This document shows, piece after piece, positions 50,322-60,418 of a stretch of DNA of 64,000 bases. Origin of the DNA: Caldithrix abyssi DSM 13497 (GTDB taxonomy: Bacteria; Electryoneota; AABM5-125-24; Hatepunaeales; Hatepunaeaceae); NCBI GenBank assembly GCA_945865405.1, contig CAMBDS010000011.1, positions 1 to 64,000 on the forward strand, in the 5' to 3' direction. A program made the position numbers and the translations under genes. A model generated the notes under the pieces. It did no database searches. It had not been told where the DNA came from and saw nothing but the letters and a program-made list of their open reading frames with translations. Within the stretch, counting starts at the first letter, position 1; every line of letters begins with the position of its first letter.

Positions 50322-51002
50322 TTAATGCTCGACTTCCGTGATCCCCGGAACGGTCCAAAGTGCCGCCATCAACGGTCGAATATCGGCAGGTTCCTGCGAC
50401 GCGGTAATTGTCACTTTCACTCCCATCGGAGCCGGCTCCAGCCGGAACGAATCAGCGCGGACACCTGCCCGTTCAAGAGCAACTTCGATCTGCTTTCGCA
50501 AATCGGCACTATCTTCTCTTGCCGACAATTTCAGTAGCAACGGCCTGTCAGCCTGCGACATACGTGAATCGAGTGCATGAAGCAGAGTCAACGTCAACAA
50601 AATCAACCCCGTCACCAGCAGCCCAAGCAACAGATACCCCGATCCAACGATCAGCCCTATCCCGGTCGCTACGAATATCCTCGTCGCTGTCGTCAGTGAT
50701 GCATTGTCGTGCCTCCGCAGAATTGTGGCACTCGCCGCTAACATTCCAGCCGCAACGATCACCCACCCCGCAAGCCTTCCAGGATCGGTCACAGCCCCCT
50801 CACCTGCACCAAGATCAATCAGTTCCCCTACCATCATAAAGATCGTAGCACTGAGGCAGATAAGGATCATATCTCGAAGTCCAACCGACCTCTTGACCCC
50901 GCTCCGTTCCATACCAAGAAGAGCACCGCACAGTATAGCTGTAAACAGTTCCATAAAAAAACGAGGGAGAAGTATCCCAAGGTAATTCATATTGTCCATC
51001 AA
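50322..51002 (-). CDS. MgtC/SapB-family membrane protein
   Basis: FTAILCGALLGMERSGVKRSVGLRDMILICLSATIFMMVGE; C-terminal ACT-like extension. Confidence 0.9.
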   Translation of the reverse strand: MMDNMNYLGILLPRFFMELFTAILCGALLGMERSGVKRSVGLRDMILICLSATIFMMVGELIDLGAGEGAVTDPGRLAGWVIVAAGMLAASATILRRHDNASLTTATRIFVATGIGLIVGSGYLLLGLLVTGLILLTLTLLHALDSRMSQADRPLLLKLSAREDSADLRKQIEVALERAGVRADSFRLEPAPMGVKVTITASQEPADIRPLMAALWTVPGITEVEH

Positions 51003-51790
51003 TCCTCCAGATTGTTGCTATTCATAAGGCTTCCGCTCTTTCCCAATCCAAGACATCGACGCAACCCTATTTTGGTCATTCGATAAATCCTGATAAAGTC
51101 ATGTCCCCATTTTGCCATCGTGAAAAGAATACCTAAATGTTCACGTCCGTATAATTCCGGTGCTTCCGGCATGTCGTGCTCCATCAGCATCACGTCATAC
51201 GCCTTTAGGTAATTCCCTTTCGACTTCATTGCACGAACAGGGTCAATTGTTGCCAATCCATCGGTCGTTTTCAGGAAATTAGCCGGGTGTGGATCACGAT
51301 GAACCCAATCTGCCTCGTGCATTTTATGTACAAAATTGACGATTTGATTGGCGTCAGACACAGTCGCCGCTTTTCCCTCCAGATACGGATAGACCAGCAC
51401 GCTCTCCACCGCCATCCCCCACCTTCGCCTCTGCATCAGCAACACCGGCTGAGGCGTCAGAAGCCCCGCCTCATTCAATCCAATTGCATTGGCGCAGGCT
51501 ATCTGACCAATAGTCGGAAAGGCGACAGAGGTCAGCTTGAACCACCACCAGGTCTTCTGCAAAATGAACTCTTTGATGACAAATCGACTGCCTTCCAACT
51601 CAATCAGCGACACTTTGCTTCGATGATCCTCTTTCAGTACCATCATTGGAATCGAGATTGCCTCTCTGACCAACTCTATCTTCAGTTGCCACTGAACCAC
51701 TGGATTATTTTCACTTCCGTAAGCGACATACTCCCACCCCGACGATTTCCACTCACACCTCCCCGTCGATTCGGGCAGCACACTCGTCAC
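50999..51790 (-). CDS. LPS-core-kinase / InaA-like kinase
   Basis: [41 protein letters not shown] (HRDxHxxN catalytic-loop-like). Confidence 0.75.
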   Translation of the reverse strand: MTSVLPESTGRCEWKSSGWEYVAYGSENNPVVQWQLKIELVREAISIPMMVLKEDHRSKVSLIELEGSRFVIKEFILQKTWWWFKLTSVAFPTIGQIACANAIGLNEAGLLTPQPVLLMQRRRWGMAVESVLVYPYLEGKAATVSDANQIVNFVHKMHEADWVHRDPHPANFLKTTDGLATIDPVRAMKSKGNYLKAYDVMLMEHDMPEAPELYGREHLGILFTMAKWGHDFIRIYRMTKIGLRRCLGLGKSGSLMNSNNLED

Positions 51791-52197
51791 TCGCCCATCA
51801 CCTTCAAAATGACACGCTTGGGCCTCTTTCCGTCGAACTCAGCGTAATAGACCTGTTGCCAAGGCCCAAGGTCAAGATCACCTTTTGTAATCGGTAAAAT
51901 GACCTCATGTCCAATCAGCAAATTCTTCAAATGAGCATCTCCATTGGTTTCGCCAGTCCGGTGATGGCGGTAGTTCGCTTCCGGCGCGAGTCTTTCCAGC
52001 CACTCGTCGATATCGGCGATCAACCCACTCTCGGCATCGTTGACATAAACTCCCGCCGTAATGTGCATCGCCGACACCAACACCATCCCTTCGGCAATGC
52101 CCGACTCCAGAACCGCATCCCTGACCCAATCGGTTATAAGGATGTATTCTCGTTGCTTTGACGTATTGAACGTCCTATAACGGGTCAGACTCTTCAC
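51787..52197 (-). CDS. YjbQ/UPF0047-family protein
   Basis: [32 protein letters not shown]...[48 protein letters not shown] start proposed at 52197. Confidence 0.92.
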   Translation of the reverse strand: MKSLTRYRTFNTSKQREYILITDWVRDAVLESGIAEGMVLVSAMHITAGVYVNDAESGLIADIDEWLERLAPEANYRHHRTGETNGDAHLKNLLIGHEVILPITKGDLDLGPWQQVYYAEFDGKRPKRVILKVMGE

Positions 52198-52942
52198 CGG
52201 AAGCCTCCACAAAAAGCATCGCCTGCCCATCAGAAGGCTCAACCTGTCGCCTCACCAGTGCGAGAAAATAATCGCTATCGGTCAGATCGGTCAGAATTGC
52301 TGTTGGTCTATGAGGAATGAGATCAACGCGCTTGTATGTCCCCGTGCAAACAGCGACCGTCTCAGCCGCGATCCGCTTCCCGGACGTAATGTCGTTGGGA
52401 GTATCGCCAATCACCCAGTATGAACCGACTGGAAACGGCTGATCGTAGTGCCTTCGCGCCTTTTCCAAGCCCATTTTCAGCAACGTCGCTCTGTCAGATG
52501 AGTCCGACCCAAATCCCCCGACTGGAAAATGGTGGTCGAAGTTATGGCGGCGCAGTTTCATTCTTGCAGTCAGTTCGATGTTGCCCGTCCCAAGAGCAAT
52601 GCAGATATCCGGCTCGGTAATCAGTCGTTCGATCAACGCCCGCACACCGTTATGCAATCTCGGTCTGTCGCTCTGGAACAGTATCTCCTCAAGATGAGTC
52701 ACGTACAGTTTCGAGAATCGGTCGAATTCCTGTTGGAGGTCCTCTATTGGCAGATTGTTGTTAGCAACCATCAACTGAAATATGTTGAGGTCGGTCTGTC
52801 CCCACGCGGCGATTCCCTTGGTCGTTCGCTCGACTCCATAGAGTTCCATGGCTGCTCTTTCAAGAGCAATCCGCGTCACCCCGCCCGAATCGGCGAGAGT
52901 CCCGTCGATATCGAATATCAGCAGGATTGGGTTCTTTACCAC
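52175..52942 (-). CDS. HAD-family hydrolase (phosphoglycolate-phosphatase-like)
   Basis: [59 protein letters not shown]. Confidence 0.92.
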   Translation of the reverse strand: MVKNPILLIFDIDGTLADSGGVTRIALERAAMELYGVERTTKGIAAWGQTDLNIFQLMVANNNLPIEDLQQEFDRFSKLYVTHLEEILFQSDRPRLHNGVRALIERLITEPDICIALGTGNIELTARMKLRRHNFDHHFPVGGFGSDSSDRATLLKMGLEKARRHYDQPFPVGSYWVIGDTPNDITSGKRIAAETVAVCTGTYKRVDLIPHRPTAILTDLTDSDYFLALVRRQVEPSDGQAMLFVEASGEESDPL

Positions 52943-53226
52943 CAGGTCGATTCCACGGTCTTGAACTCTCCAGTCGGTTCACCATCTTCATGCCACTTGA
53001 TGTGAACTTTCTCGATGATGCTGTACCCGTTTCCCGCCTTAACTCGCTCAATAAATTTTTCGAGGATAGCCCGCGTGCCGATACCAATCGCCTTCACATC
53101 TCCATCGGCAAGATTTTCGACGATTCCATCGACACCTAACTCTCGCGCCTCCTCACAAACAAATGCGCGAAACCCTATGCCCTGAACATGACCTTGTATA
53201 ACGATATGTACAGAAACTATTTCCAA
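52936..53226 (-). CDS. acyP: Acylphosphatase
   Basis: VHIVIQGHVQGIGFRAFVCEEARELGVDGIVENLADGDVKAIGIG. Confidence 0.92.
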   Translation of the reverse strand: MEIVSVHIVIQGHVQGIGFRAFVCEEARELGVDGIVENLADGDVKAIGIGTRAILEKFIERVKAGNGYSIIEKVHIKWHEDGEPTGEFKTVESTWW

Positions 53227-53269
53227 TTCGCGATTCTCCCTCTACCGCGACAGCGGATTGTAACTAAAC

Positions 53270-53482
53270 TTACCACTTTTCAGTACTTTTAATCAACCGG
53301 AACGATTTCGCCTCCGGAACAATCGGAGTAGGATATTTTCGCGCCAGATATCCGGCAAAATAGGCAATAATGACTGCATACATGGCCTTGTTCTCCCAGA
53401 TCGGAATCTGATGCTGTCCTGCCGTAGCAAGACCCATAGCCAGTCCGATAAGGAGTCCCCCTAACAGTCGATATCGAAACAT
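53270..53482 (-). CDS. Small hypothetical membrane protein
   Basis: Two TM-like segments, 70 aa, fits between flanking genes. Confidence 0.5.
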   Translation of the reverse strand: MFRYRLLGGLLIGLAMGLATAGQHQIPIWENKAMYAVIIAYFAGYLARKYPTPIVPEAKSFRLIKSTEKW

Positions 53483-53514
53483 GTTGCCTCCAATAATTTA
53501 TCCAAAACCTGAAA

Positions 53515-54939
53515 TCACTTTTCGATGTTCAGATCAATCGTCGAAACGGTTCCGAAATCTTCCAACGGCCTATCCATTTTCTCACGGTTGCCGACCACCA
53601 CCACTACCATCTGATCGGGGTGAATCAGCTCCTTTGCAGCTTTGAGTACCTCTTCGTAAGTCAGCTTCTGATAAGCCGCCAGATCCCTTTGCGGCGTATC
53701 AAGCGGAAGGCCGAGACACTTATGATAGACTGTCTGTGCCAGCACATCACCGGAAGATTCCGTGCGCCAGACGAAGCTGTTCACGTATGCATCCTTGGCT
53801 TGCTGAAACTCATCTTTGGAAGGGCCATCCTTAATGAAACTGGCAATCGTTTCGTTCAATATCGCCATCGTTCGACCTGACTGATCGAGCCTCGTCGAGG
53901 TCGAACCACGAAACGATCCTTCGACACCGTAAGCCGCGTCTATCGACGTTCCAACGCCATAGCTAAGCCCCGCATCGACGCGGATTTTTTTCATCAGGAT
54001 CGATTGAAAGCCGCCACCGCCGAGCAGGTAATTCATAATCTCTGCGGCATATCTTCGAGGATCTTCGTAGCGAATAGAACGGTGGCCTATCGAAATGAAC
54101 GCTTGATTGATATCCTTATAAGCGTAATAGACGCCTGGTTTTGGGGCAGGTCCTGCTTGCGGAAGCTTGACGACCGGCTTCTCGCCTCTCTTCATCGATC
54201 CGAATTCCTTCTCGGTCAACTTCTTAGCGTCGGCGGCTTTGATATCACCGGAAAATCCTATCACCGCTCCATCCGACCTGACGAACGACTTGTGGTAAGC
54301 CAACAGGTCATCCCTGGTGATCGAGTTTATCGTCGAAGTTGTCGGGTCCATTCCCCACGGGTGATTGGCATACATGATGGAGAAAAGCTCGCGGCGGGCG
54401 ATGCCTCGCGGCTCATCGTTTCGTCGCCGAATCCCTTCCAGTGACGAAGTTCTTCGCAGATCGATTTTCTCTTCCGGGTATGCTGGGTTGTTCAGCAGGT
54501 CGCTGGTCAGTGAGAGGAAAAGCGGCAAGTCATCGGTAAGGCAATTGCCCCAGATACTGACATATTCGTCACCACCGTTAATGCCAATGTTCCCCGCCTT
54601 AAACTCGACCAGTTCGTTCAACGAATCTGCTGTAACACGTGTACTTCCACCGTTGCGTAAAACCCAGGCCGCAAAATCAGCGAGCCCAATCTTATCTTTC
54701 GAATTGGGAGAAGCTGGCAACTGGAGGTAGAAATTGACCATCGGGACTTCGTGATCCTCAACGACTACTCCAGCAAGTCCATTGGCAATCGTAAACTCAT
54801 CGAAGTGCGGCGCTTTCCATTCGATTGGCGGAACAGGCACGTCTTCGTAAGTCTTGTAGCTTTTCGCTTCAAGCGATCCCGCAAGAATTATCGAAGAGAC
54901 GGGCAGAAGGAGCTTTAAGCTTTTAGCATAGGTTTTCAC
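53515..54939 (-). CDS. M16-family peptidase homologue lacking the HxxEH motif
   Basis: M16 fold features (IGFSGDIKAADAKKLTEKEFGSM, YLLGGGGFQSILMKKIRVDAGLSYGVGTS) but GLADFAAWVLRNGG where HxxEH is expected; signal peptide. Confidence 0.88.
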   Translation of the reverse strand: MKTYAKSLKLLLPVSSIILAGSLEAKSYKTYEDVPVPPIEWKAPHFDEFTIANGLAGVVVEDHEVPMVNFYLQLPASPNSKDKIGLADFAAWVLRNGGSTRVTADSLNELVEFKAGNIGINGGDEYVSIWGNCLTDDLPLFLSLTSDLLNNPAYPEEKIDLRRTSSLEGIRRRNDEPRGIARRELFSIMYANHPWGMDPTTSTINSITRDDLLAYHKSFVRSDGAVIGFSGDIKAADAKKLTEKEFGSMKRGEKPVVKLPQAGPAPKPGVYYAYKDINQAFISIGHRSIRYEDPRRYAAEIMNYLLGGGGFQSILMKKIRVDAGLSYGVGTSIDAAYGVEGSFRGSTSTRLDQSGRTMAILNETIASFIKDGPSKDEFQQAKDAYVNSFVWRTESSGDVLAQTVYHKCLGLPLDTPQRDLAAYQKLTYEEVLKAAKELIHPDQMVVVVVGNREKMDRPLEDFGTVSTIDLNIEK

Positions 54940-56714
54940 TTGGCGACTCCTTCAAGTTGTGGCGTTGCCGCCTGATCTACTGTCGGTTTAACCAACGTTG
55001 CTACCGTTCGATTTTCTTTGACCAGATACTTTTTCGCCACCCGCTGAATATCCTCAGGGGTAACCGCCATGTTCCGGTTATACTCAGTCACCACAGTCCG
55101 CCAGTCTCCAAATTTGACGAAGTGACCTGAAAGCGAAAATGCCATCCATCGATTGTCAGCCAGTCGTGTCAACTCGTTAATGCGACTTCTGTTTTTTGTT
55201 CGTTCCATTTCCCATTCGCTAACTAACTCACTCTTCAGCTTCTCAATCTCTTCATAAATAGCCGCTTCGACCTCCTCAGTCGTATGCGGAGCCTTTGGTG
55301 CCGCTTCGACAATGAACAGGTTCGGGTATCGGTCTGATGGCCCATCGAAAGCCGATGGAGCGCCTGCAGTCAAACCTTTCTCCTCAAATATCTTCCGGTA
55401 GAACCGCGTTGTTCTTCCACCCGAGAGTATCGATTGCGCAAAGCTTAACGCGTAAGCATCCGGGTGAGGCGCAGTCGGAATATGGTACGCAATCAGCACC
55501 TTCGGCTCGGCATCCCTGACGACAGATGTCCGCTTTTCGCCGATCTGTCCAGGCTCAACGATTGTCACTGCTGGCGACGGTTGTCCAGCCTTCCAATTGG
55601 AAAAATACTGCTTGGCAAGCCGGAAGACCTCGTCGGTATCGACATCACCAACAATAGCGATCTGGCAATTGTTCGGAGTGTAGTATTGCCAGAAGAACGC
55701 CTCCATATCGGTCTTCAAAGTCGAGCGGATATCCCCCAACCACCCGATCACTGGGCGGCCATAAGGATGGGCATCGAAAGCCGTCGCGATCATCTTGTAC
55801 CAAAGAGCATTGTCGGGATCGTTCTCGTGATTGCGAAGCTCTTCCATCACCACTTCGCGCTCTGAGTAAAACTCCCTGAACACGGGGTTCTGGAAACGAT
55901 CAGACTCCAGATACATATACAATTCAAGACAATTCGACGGCAAACCGACCATATAGGTCGTCTGGTCTTCCGTCGTGAATGCGTTCATCGACGCACTACC
56001 ACGAACGTCGTAAATCCCGTCTATAGGTTCCGACTCGGTGATGTACTGCTTTGCCTCGAGCATTAAATCGGAGACCTTCGCTCTGCCTTCAAGAATCTCA
56101 CGATAGGTAGTCCAGTGGTCATGTTTGCCTTCCTGAACCACCCATTCTGACGCCAACCAATCTGCAGGCAGGCCGTTGTGATTCTTCGGAAGAGAGTCGA
56201 GCAACGCCCGCCACAAAAGTCCCTCATTGCCTGCAGCTTTGTCAAGAATCTCTTGCGGGAGACCGGACCTGACCTTAAGTGCATACTCCTCAAACTTGTC
56301 GTAGCGCCATGCCTGGATAAGGTTCATGTCATCCCGAACCTTACCAGCGACTTTTTCCATCTCCGCAATCAACGGGGCTTCGGCTTTGTAATTGGTTGTG
56401 CCAACCGTTTTCGATCCCTTAAACAACATGTGTTCAAGGAAATGCGCCAACCCTGACCGGTTTGGAAGCTCCTGAGCCGAGCCTACTCGAAACGTCGATA
56501 ACGTGAAGAAAACAGGCGAATTGTGGCGTTCGGCGACCACAATCGTTAAACCGTTTTCAAGCTTCAATTCACGCACACGCTCTTCAATCGAAGGAGCTTT
56601 GGGCAGTGCCTGAAGTGCATACGGGGTCACCAAAAGAGCGATCAAAGCCGCCTTGATCCCGTTTCCAATGATACTTGTCATCCAGCTCCTTTCAGAGAGT
56701 AATTCGTTATTCAA
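54936..56714 (-). CDS. M16-family zinc peptidase (active-type)
   Basis: RSGLAHFLEHMLFKGSKTVGTTNY (HFLEH); ATGA-type overlap with the downstream homologue. Confidence 0.93.
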   Translation of the reverse strand: MNNELLSERSWMTSIIGNGIKAALIALLVTPYALQALPKAPSIEERVRELKLENGLTIVVAERHNSPVFFTLSTFRVGSAQELPNRSGLAHFLEHMLFKGSKTVGTTNYKAEAPLIAEMEKVAGKVRDDMNLIQAWRYDKFEEYALKVRSGLPQEILDKAAGNEGLLWRALLDSLPKNHNGLPADWLASEWVVQEGKHDHWTTYREILEGRAKVSDLMLEAKQYITESEPIDGIYDVRGSASMNAFTTEDQTTYMVGLPSNCLELYMYLESDRFQNPVFREFYSEREVVMEELRNHENDPDNALWYKMIATAFDAHPYGRPVIGWLGDIRSTLKTDMEAFFWQYYTPNNCQIAIVGDVDTDEVFRLAKQYFSNWKAGQPSPAVTIVEPGQIGEKRTSVVRDAEPKVLIAYHIPTAPHPDAYALSFAQSILSGGRTTRFYRKIFEEKGLTAGAPSAFDGPSDRYPNLFIVEAAPKAPHTTEEVEAAIYEEIEKLKSELVSEWEMERTKNRSRINELTRLADNRWMAFSLSGHFVKFGDWRTVVTEYNRNMAVTPEDIQRVAKKYLVKENRTVATLVKPTVDQAATPQLEGVAK

Positions 56715-56775
56715 AATTCATAGCATGATTCCGCTGGCAGAAGCTCGTCTGCCAGAACAACGTATTTCAGTCGTA

Positions 56776-57204
56776 CTAAAGAGGCCGCCGCCCCGCCGCC
56801 CCCGCATCCAATTCGTGCCAAAAGTTAATCTCTTCTTCGCCATACATCCAACAAAGGTAAACTATTCTCCCCTCACGACGATGAAGAAAATCGACCAACC
56901 CCATGTCGAGATCCTTCAACTCCGCCCCGGACCTGTTAATCTGATCCATCAATTCCGTGATCCTCCCGGCCGCATCCGAGACGAGCGCCATATCTTCGTG
57001 AGCTTCATGCGAATCGTGCTTTAAGTGTCCGTTCGTCTTGCTGAGTGGAGCCTTAGACTCGATGACCGTCACAACCGAATTTTTCAACGCATTGATCTCC
57101 ATCAACATCTCGGCGAATATCGGTATCATCGCATTCGCTTCCTCAAGTGTAAATATCCGCGGATCAGGAATTCGGTCCGGAGAATTGGGAAAATCGCTTT
57201 TCAT
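56776..57204 (-). CDS. DUF2203-family protein
   Basis: FTLEEANAMIPIFAEMLMEI...DLDMGLVDFLHRREGRIVYLCWMYGEEEINFWHELDAGAAGRRPL. Confidence 0.85.
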   Translation of the reverse strand: MKSDFPNSPDRIPDPRIFTLEEANAMIPIFAEMLMEINALKNSVVTVIESKAPLSKTNGHLKHDSHEAHEDMALVSDAAGRITELMDQINRSGAELKDLDMGLVDFLHRREGRIVYLCWMYGEEEINFWHELDAGAAGRRPL

Positions 57205-59303
57205 ATCAGGAGGCTTTTACCTTCCATTTCTTTCGGCTGTTGTAAGCCAAGTATTTTTAAAACTGTAGGTGCAATATCGGCAAGAATACCCGAATCACGA
57301 AGCATCACTTTTGCCCCATCCGGCGTAATCACTACGAATGGCACCAGGTTCGTCGTATGTGATGTAAACGGCCCCCCGTTTTCATCAAACATCTGCTCGC
57401 AATTTCCGTGATCAGCGGTTATCAATGTAGTAAAACCATTGGCTATGCTCTTTTCGACAAGTTTCTCAACTAACGGTTCCAGCGCTTCCAGAGCATTAAT
57501 CACCGCCTCAAGAGACCCGGTATGCCCCACCATGTCCGGATTAGCAAAGTTGAGAAGAATAAAACTGTAATCTTCATCAAGCGCGTCCATCGCCCTGCTG
57601 GCAACCCCCTCGGCGCTCATCTCAGGTTGAAGGTCATAAGTGGCAACCTTTGGCGAAGCGACCATCGAACGAGTTTCGCCCTTCACTGGCGTCTCTTCAC
57701 CACCGTTAAAGAAATAGGTGACGTGTGCGTATTTCTCGGTCTCAGCGATTCTGAATTGAGTCATCCCACCGTCTGCAATTACATCTGCGAGGAGGTTTTC
57801 CATCGAATGAGGCATGAACGCAACAGGAAATTCGAACTTCTCATGATATCTGGTCATAGTCGTGTAGTTCGGATTAAGCGGTTTCACCTCAAACTCAGCG
57901 AAAGTCGGATCTGCAAGTGCCCGTGTTATTTCTCTCGCCCGATCTGCACGGAAATTGAAGAAAAACATCGAGTCACCGGGGTTCATCACCGCAACAGGAG
58001 CATCTCCCTCAAAAATCACCGAAGGTTCAATAAATTCGTCGGTAACATCCCTTCGGTAAGAGTCATTCACCGCCTCTTCAGCTGAGTCAAACCGTAGTCC
58101 CTCACCATAAACCATCGCCCGGTAGGCTTTTTCGATCCGCTCCCAACGTTTATCCCTGTCCATCGCCCAATAACGTCCCGTGACAGTCGCTATCTTACCA
58201 ACCCCTATCTCGTCGATCTTCGCCTGCAAAGCTTCGATATGATCGATCCCCGATTGAGGCGGCGTATCGCGTCCATCCATAAAAGCATGGATGAATACCC
58301 GCGATACCCCTTCGCGCCTGGCAAGTTTCAACAACGCAAAAAGATGATCCAATGAACTATGAACTCCTCCGTCCGAAACAAGCCCCAACAAATGTAACGC
58401 ACGCTTATCCCCTGTCGCGTGCTTCATGCAATCATTCAGCGGGGTATTCTCGAAAAATTCACCCATCTCTATAGCCTTGTCGATCCGGGTGATCTCCTGG
58501 AAAACGATCCGCCCAGCCCCTATGTTCAGATGCCCGACTTCGCTGTTGCCCATCTGACCATCCGGAAGCCCCACATCCCGTCCGGAAGCCGATAGCTTCG
58601 TCCACGGATACTTCTCAAGCAACCCATGCAGAAACGGCGTATTTGCCAGTTTCACACCGTTGCCAGTGGTATCGTCTCGAAGTCCGTAGCCGTCGAGAAT
58701 GATCAGAAAAGCGCTCTTTTTATCCTGCATAATTTCTATATTTTCGTTAGATAAGGGAATGAATGGCTGACTTTCGATTTTCTTGCGCTTTCGCCAATGA
58801 CCTAAAAGTAACGCTGCCCCAATAAGCGCAATCAGCAGCGGCAGATAATCGACAATATGCCGTACATCTCGCAAATATCGGTACCAGGATGGACTTGCTA
58901 TTCCGTATCCGAACGCGAAGAGGAATATCCCGCCAAGCACCAGTGGCCAGCGTCCTTCCCCTTTGAAAGCCCATAACAACACAAACCCCAAACCGACCGC
59001 CCCAAAAAAGATCGGCCAGATTCGCCACATCGCAAAATTCGTCCACCCTTCAATCTGGGAGAGTATCGTCAGGCCCGTCACCAACAGGATTACCCCCGGC
59101 AGGATCGCGCTCTCCTCTCCGGTATCCCGTATCGACCGCACCAGATAGACGACGCCAATCGAAATAGCCAACCCCGACCACGCCAGCCCCCAATTCTGTT
59201 GCAGCAGCAAAGCGATTCCTGCCCAGACCAGAATCCAGCCGAAACATCCAAGATTACGGCTTGGTCTCCGGGAATTGGGCAATAGAGTTGACTCTGAACT
59301 CAA
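57201..59303 (-). CDS. gpmI: 2,3-bisphosphoglycerate-independent phosphoglycerate mutase in frame with an N-terminal multi-TM domain
   Basis: Residues about 20-170 form several TM helices of a DUF5668/LiaF-N-like type; from Met192 (58730) MQDKKSAFLIILDGYGLRDDTTGNGVKLANTPFL...LPDGQMGNSEVGHLNIGAGR is iPGM. Confidence 0.92.
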   Translation of the reverse strand: MSSESTLLPNSRRPSRNLGCFGWILVWAGIALLLQQNWGLAWSGLAISIGVVYLVRSIRDTGEESAILPGVILLVTGLTILSQIEGWTNFAMWRIWPIFFGAVGLGFVLLWAFKGEGRWPLVLGGIFLFAFGYGIASPSWYRYLRDVRHIVDYLPLLIALIGAALLLGHWRKRKKIESQPFIPLSNENIEIMQDKKSAFLIILDGYGLRDDTTGNGVKLANTPFLHGLLEKYPWTKLSASGRDVGLPDGQMGNSEVGHLNIGAGRIVFQEITRIDKAIEMGEFFENTPLNDCMKHATGDKRALHLLGLVSDGGVHSSLDHLFALLKLARREGVSRVFIHAFMDGRDTPPQSGIDHIEALQAKIDEIGVGKIATVTGRYWAMDRDKRWERIEKAYRAMVYGEGLRFDSAEEAVNDSYRRDVTDEFIEPSVIFEGDAPVAVMNPGDSMFFFNFRADRAREITRALADPTFAEFEVKPLNPNYTTMTRYHEKFEFPVAFMPHSMENLLADVIADGGMTQFRIAETEKYAHVTYFFNGGEETPVKGETRSMVASPKVATYDLQPEMSAEGVASRAMDALDEDYSFILLNFANPDMVGHTGSLEAVINALEALEPLVEKLVEKSIANGFTTLITADHGNCEQMFDENGGPFTSHTTNLVPFVVITPDGAKVMLRDSGILADIAPTVLKILGLQQPKEMEGKSLLI

Positions 59304-59344
59304 ATGTTAGTCATTGAAGCTAAGGAGACTGTCACCAAACAACC

Positions 59345-59566
59345 TCAAACTTTCATGTCCCACGGTCTTCGAGGTACCAAGACCCACGCCAGAAGATAGA
59401 GTATCAGCCCACTCCCGCCAAACAAGACCAGGACGACAAGAATCAGTCGTAATATTACCGGATCGGTTGAAAAGTATTCCCCCAGCCCCCCGCAGACTCC
59501 AGCTATAACGCGGTCATCCGGCGACCGGTAAAGCCTTCGATAGTTGGATTTGGTTTCTGCTTCCAT
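59345..59566 (-). CDS. PspC-domain protein
   Basis: RRLYRSPDDRVIAGVCGGLGEYFSTDPVILRLILVVLVLFGGSGLILYLLAWVLVP. Start at MEAETK. Confidence 0.93.
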   Translation of the reverse strand: MEAETKSNYRRLYRSPDDRVIAGVCGGLGEYFSTDPVILRLILVVLVLFGGSGLILYLLAWVLVPRRPWDMKV

Positions 59567-59698
59567 TGTGATTCCTTGATAGGTTAGGTGCAAATTTGAA
59601 CGACACACTATAATATAGGGAGTTAAATTGTATAGAAAAATAGGTTTGGATTTGTGGGCAGGGTTTGAGGATATTTGCTTCAGGAAATGAGTCTGCTT

Positions 59699-60283
59699 TC
59701 ACTCAAGGAGTCCTTCACCACCTGCGAACCAATTATCCAAGGTGCAATAGACTTTCGTCCCATACTTCACGACAAGAATGGTCTGCCTGTTCTGTGTTTG
59801 ATAGGTAGTGATGAACGGATACAAACCTAAATAGCTCTCACCTCGATAGATCTCTGCATTGACCGGAGTTATCGGCATAATCGCTATGCGGCCCTTCTTA
59901 CCCGAAAAATATCCGCACTCCCATAGTTGCCAGAGGCTCTCCGATTTCGCGCTCGTTGTAACAATTATCATTCCTTGACATCGGTCCATGAGCCCCGAAA
60001 GTGCCTTCGCCTTCTCACGGCTGATTTTTTTGATGCTCGATGAATGTTCCTTGTTCTGGTCCTCATGTGGATCTAGATAAATGGAATACCCAACATCTTC
60101 GAGTGTCAACGCCGCACCGATGATGAGTTCAGGTTCGAGATTTGAGATCGAAAGAAAGACGTCAAGTGCGCTGGCTTTCTTCTGTTTCAAAACCAACTCA
60201 TCGAGAATTTCATTGACAGTCTTGTTCGACTTGCCGCTAAGTTTGGCACGAGACCGAATATCTGAAATGCTGAACGTCGCCAT
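59699..60283 (-). CDS. Standalone TIR-like domain protein
   Basis: DVFLSISNLEPELIIGAALTLEDVGYSIYLDPHED...ALSGLMDRCQGMIIVTTSAKSESLWQLWECGYFSGKKGRIAIMPI...SYLGLYPFIT; beta-alpha layout with WECGYF as candidate catalytic-Glu helix. Confidence 0.7.
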   Translation of the reverse strand: MATFSISDIRSRAKLSGKSNKTVNEILDELVLKQKKASALDVFLSISNLEPELIIGAALTLEDVGYSIYLDPHEDQNKEHSSSIKKISREKAKALSGLMDRCQGMIIVTTSAKSESLWQLWECGYFSGKKGRIAIMPITPVNAEIYRGESYLGLYPFITTYQTQNRQTILVVKYGTKVYCTLDNWFAGGEGLLE

Positions 60284-60418
60284 CGCTTTCTTCTGAATTC
60301 CTTAAAAAACCTTTTGTAAACGGCTCGATAACCGTTTCTTTGCCATTTCTTCACTCATTATGGGATATTCGATCCTAAAGGGTAGAAAACTAATCCCTTG
60401 TCTAAGTAAATTGCCCCT

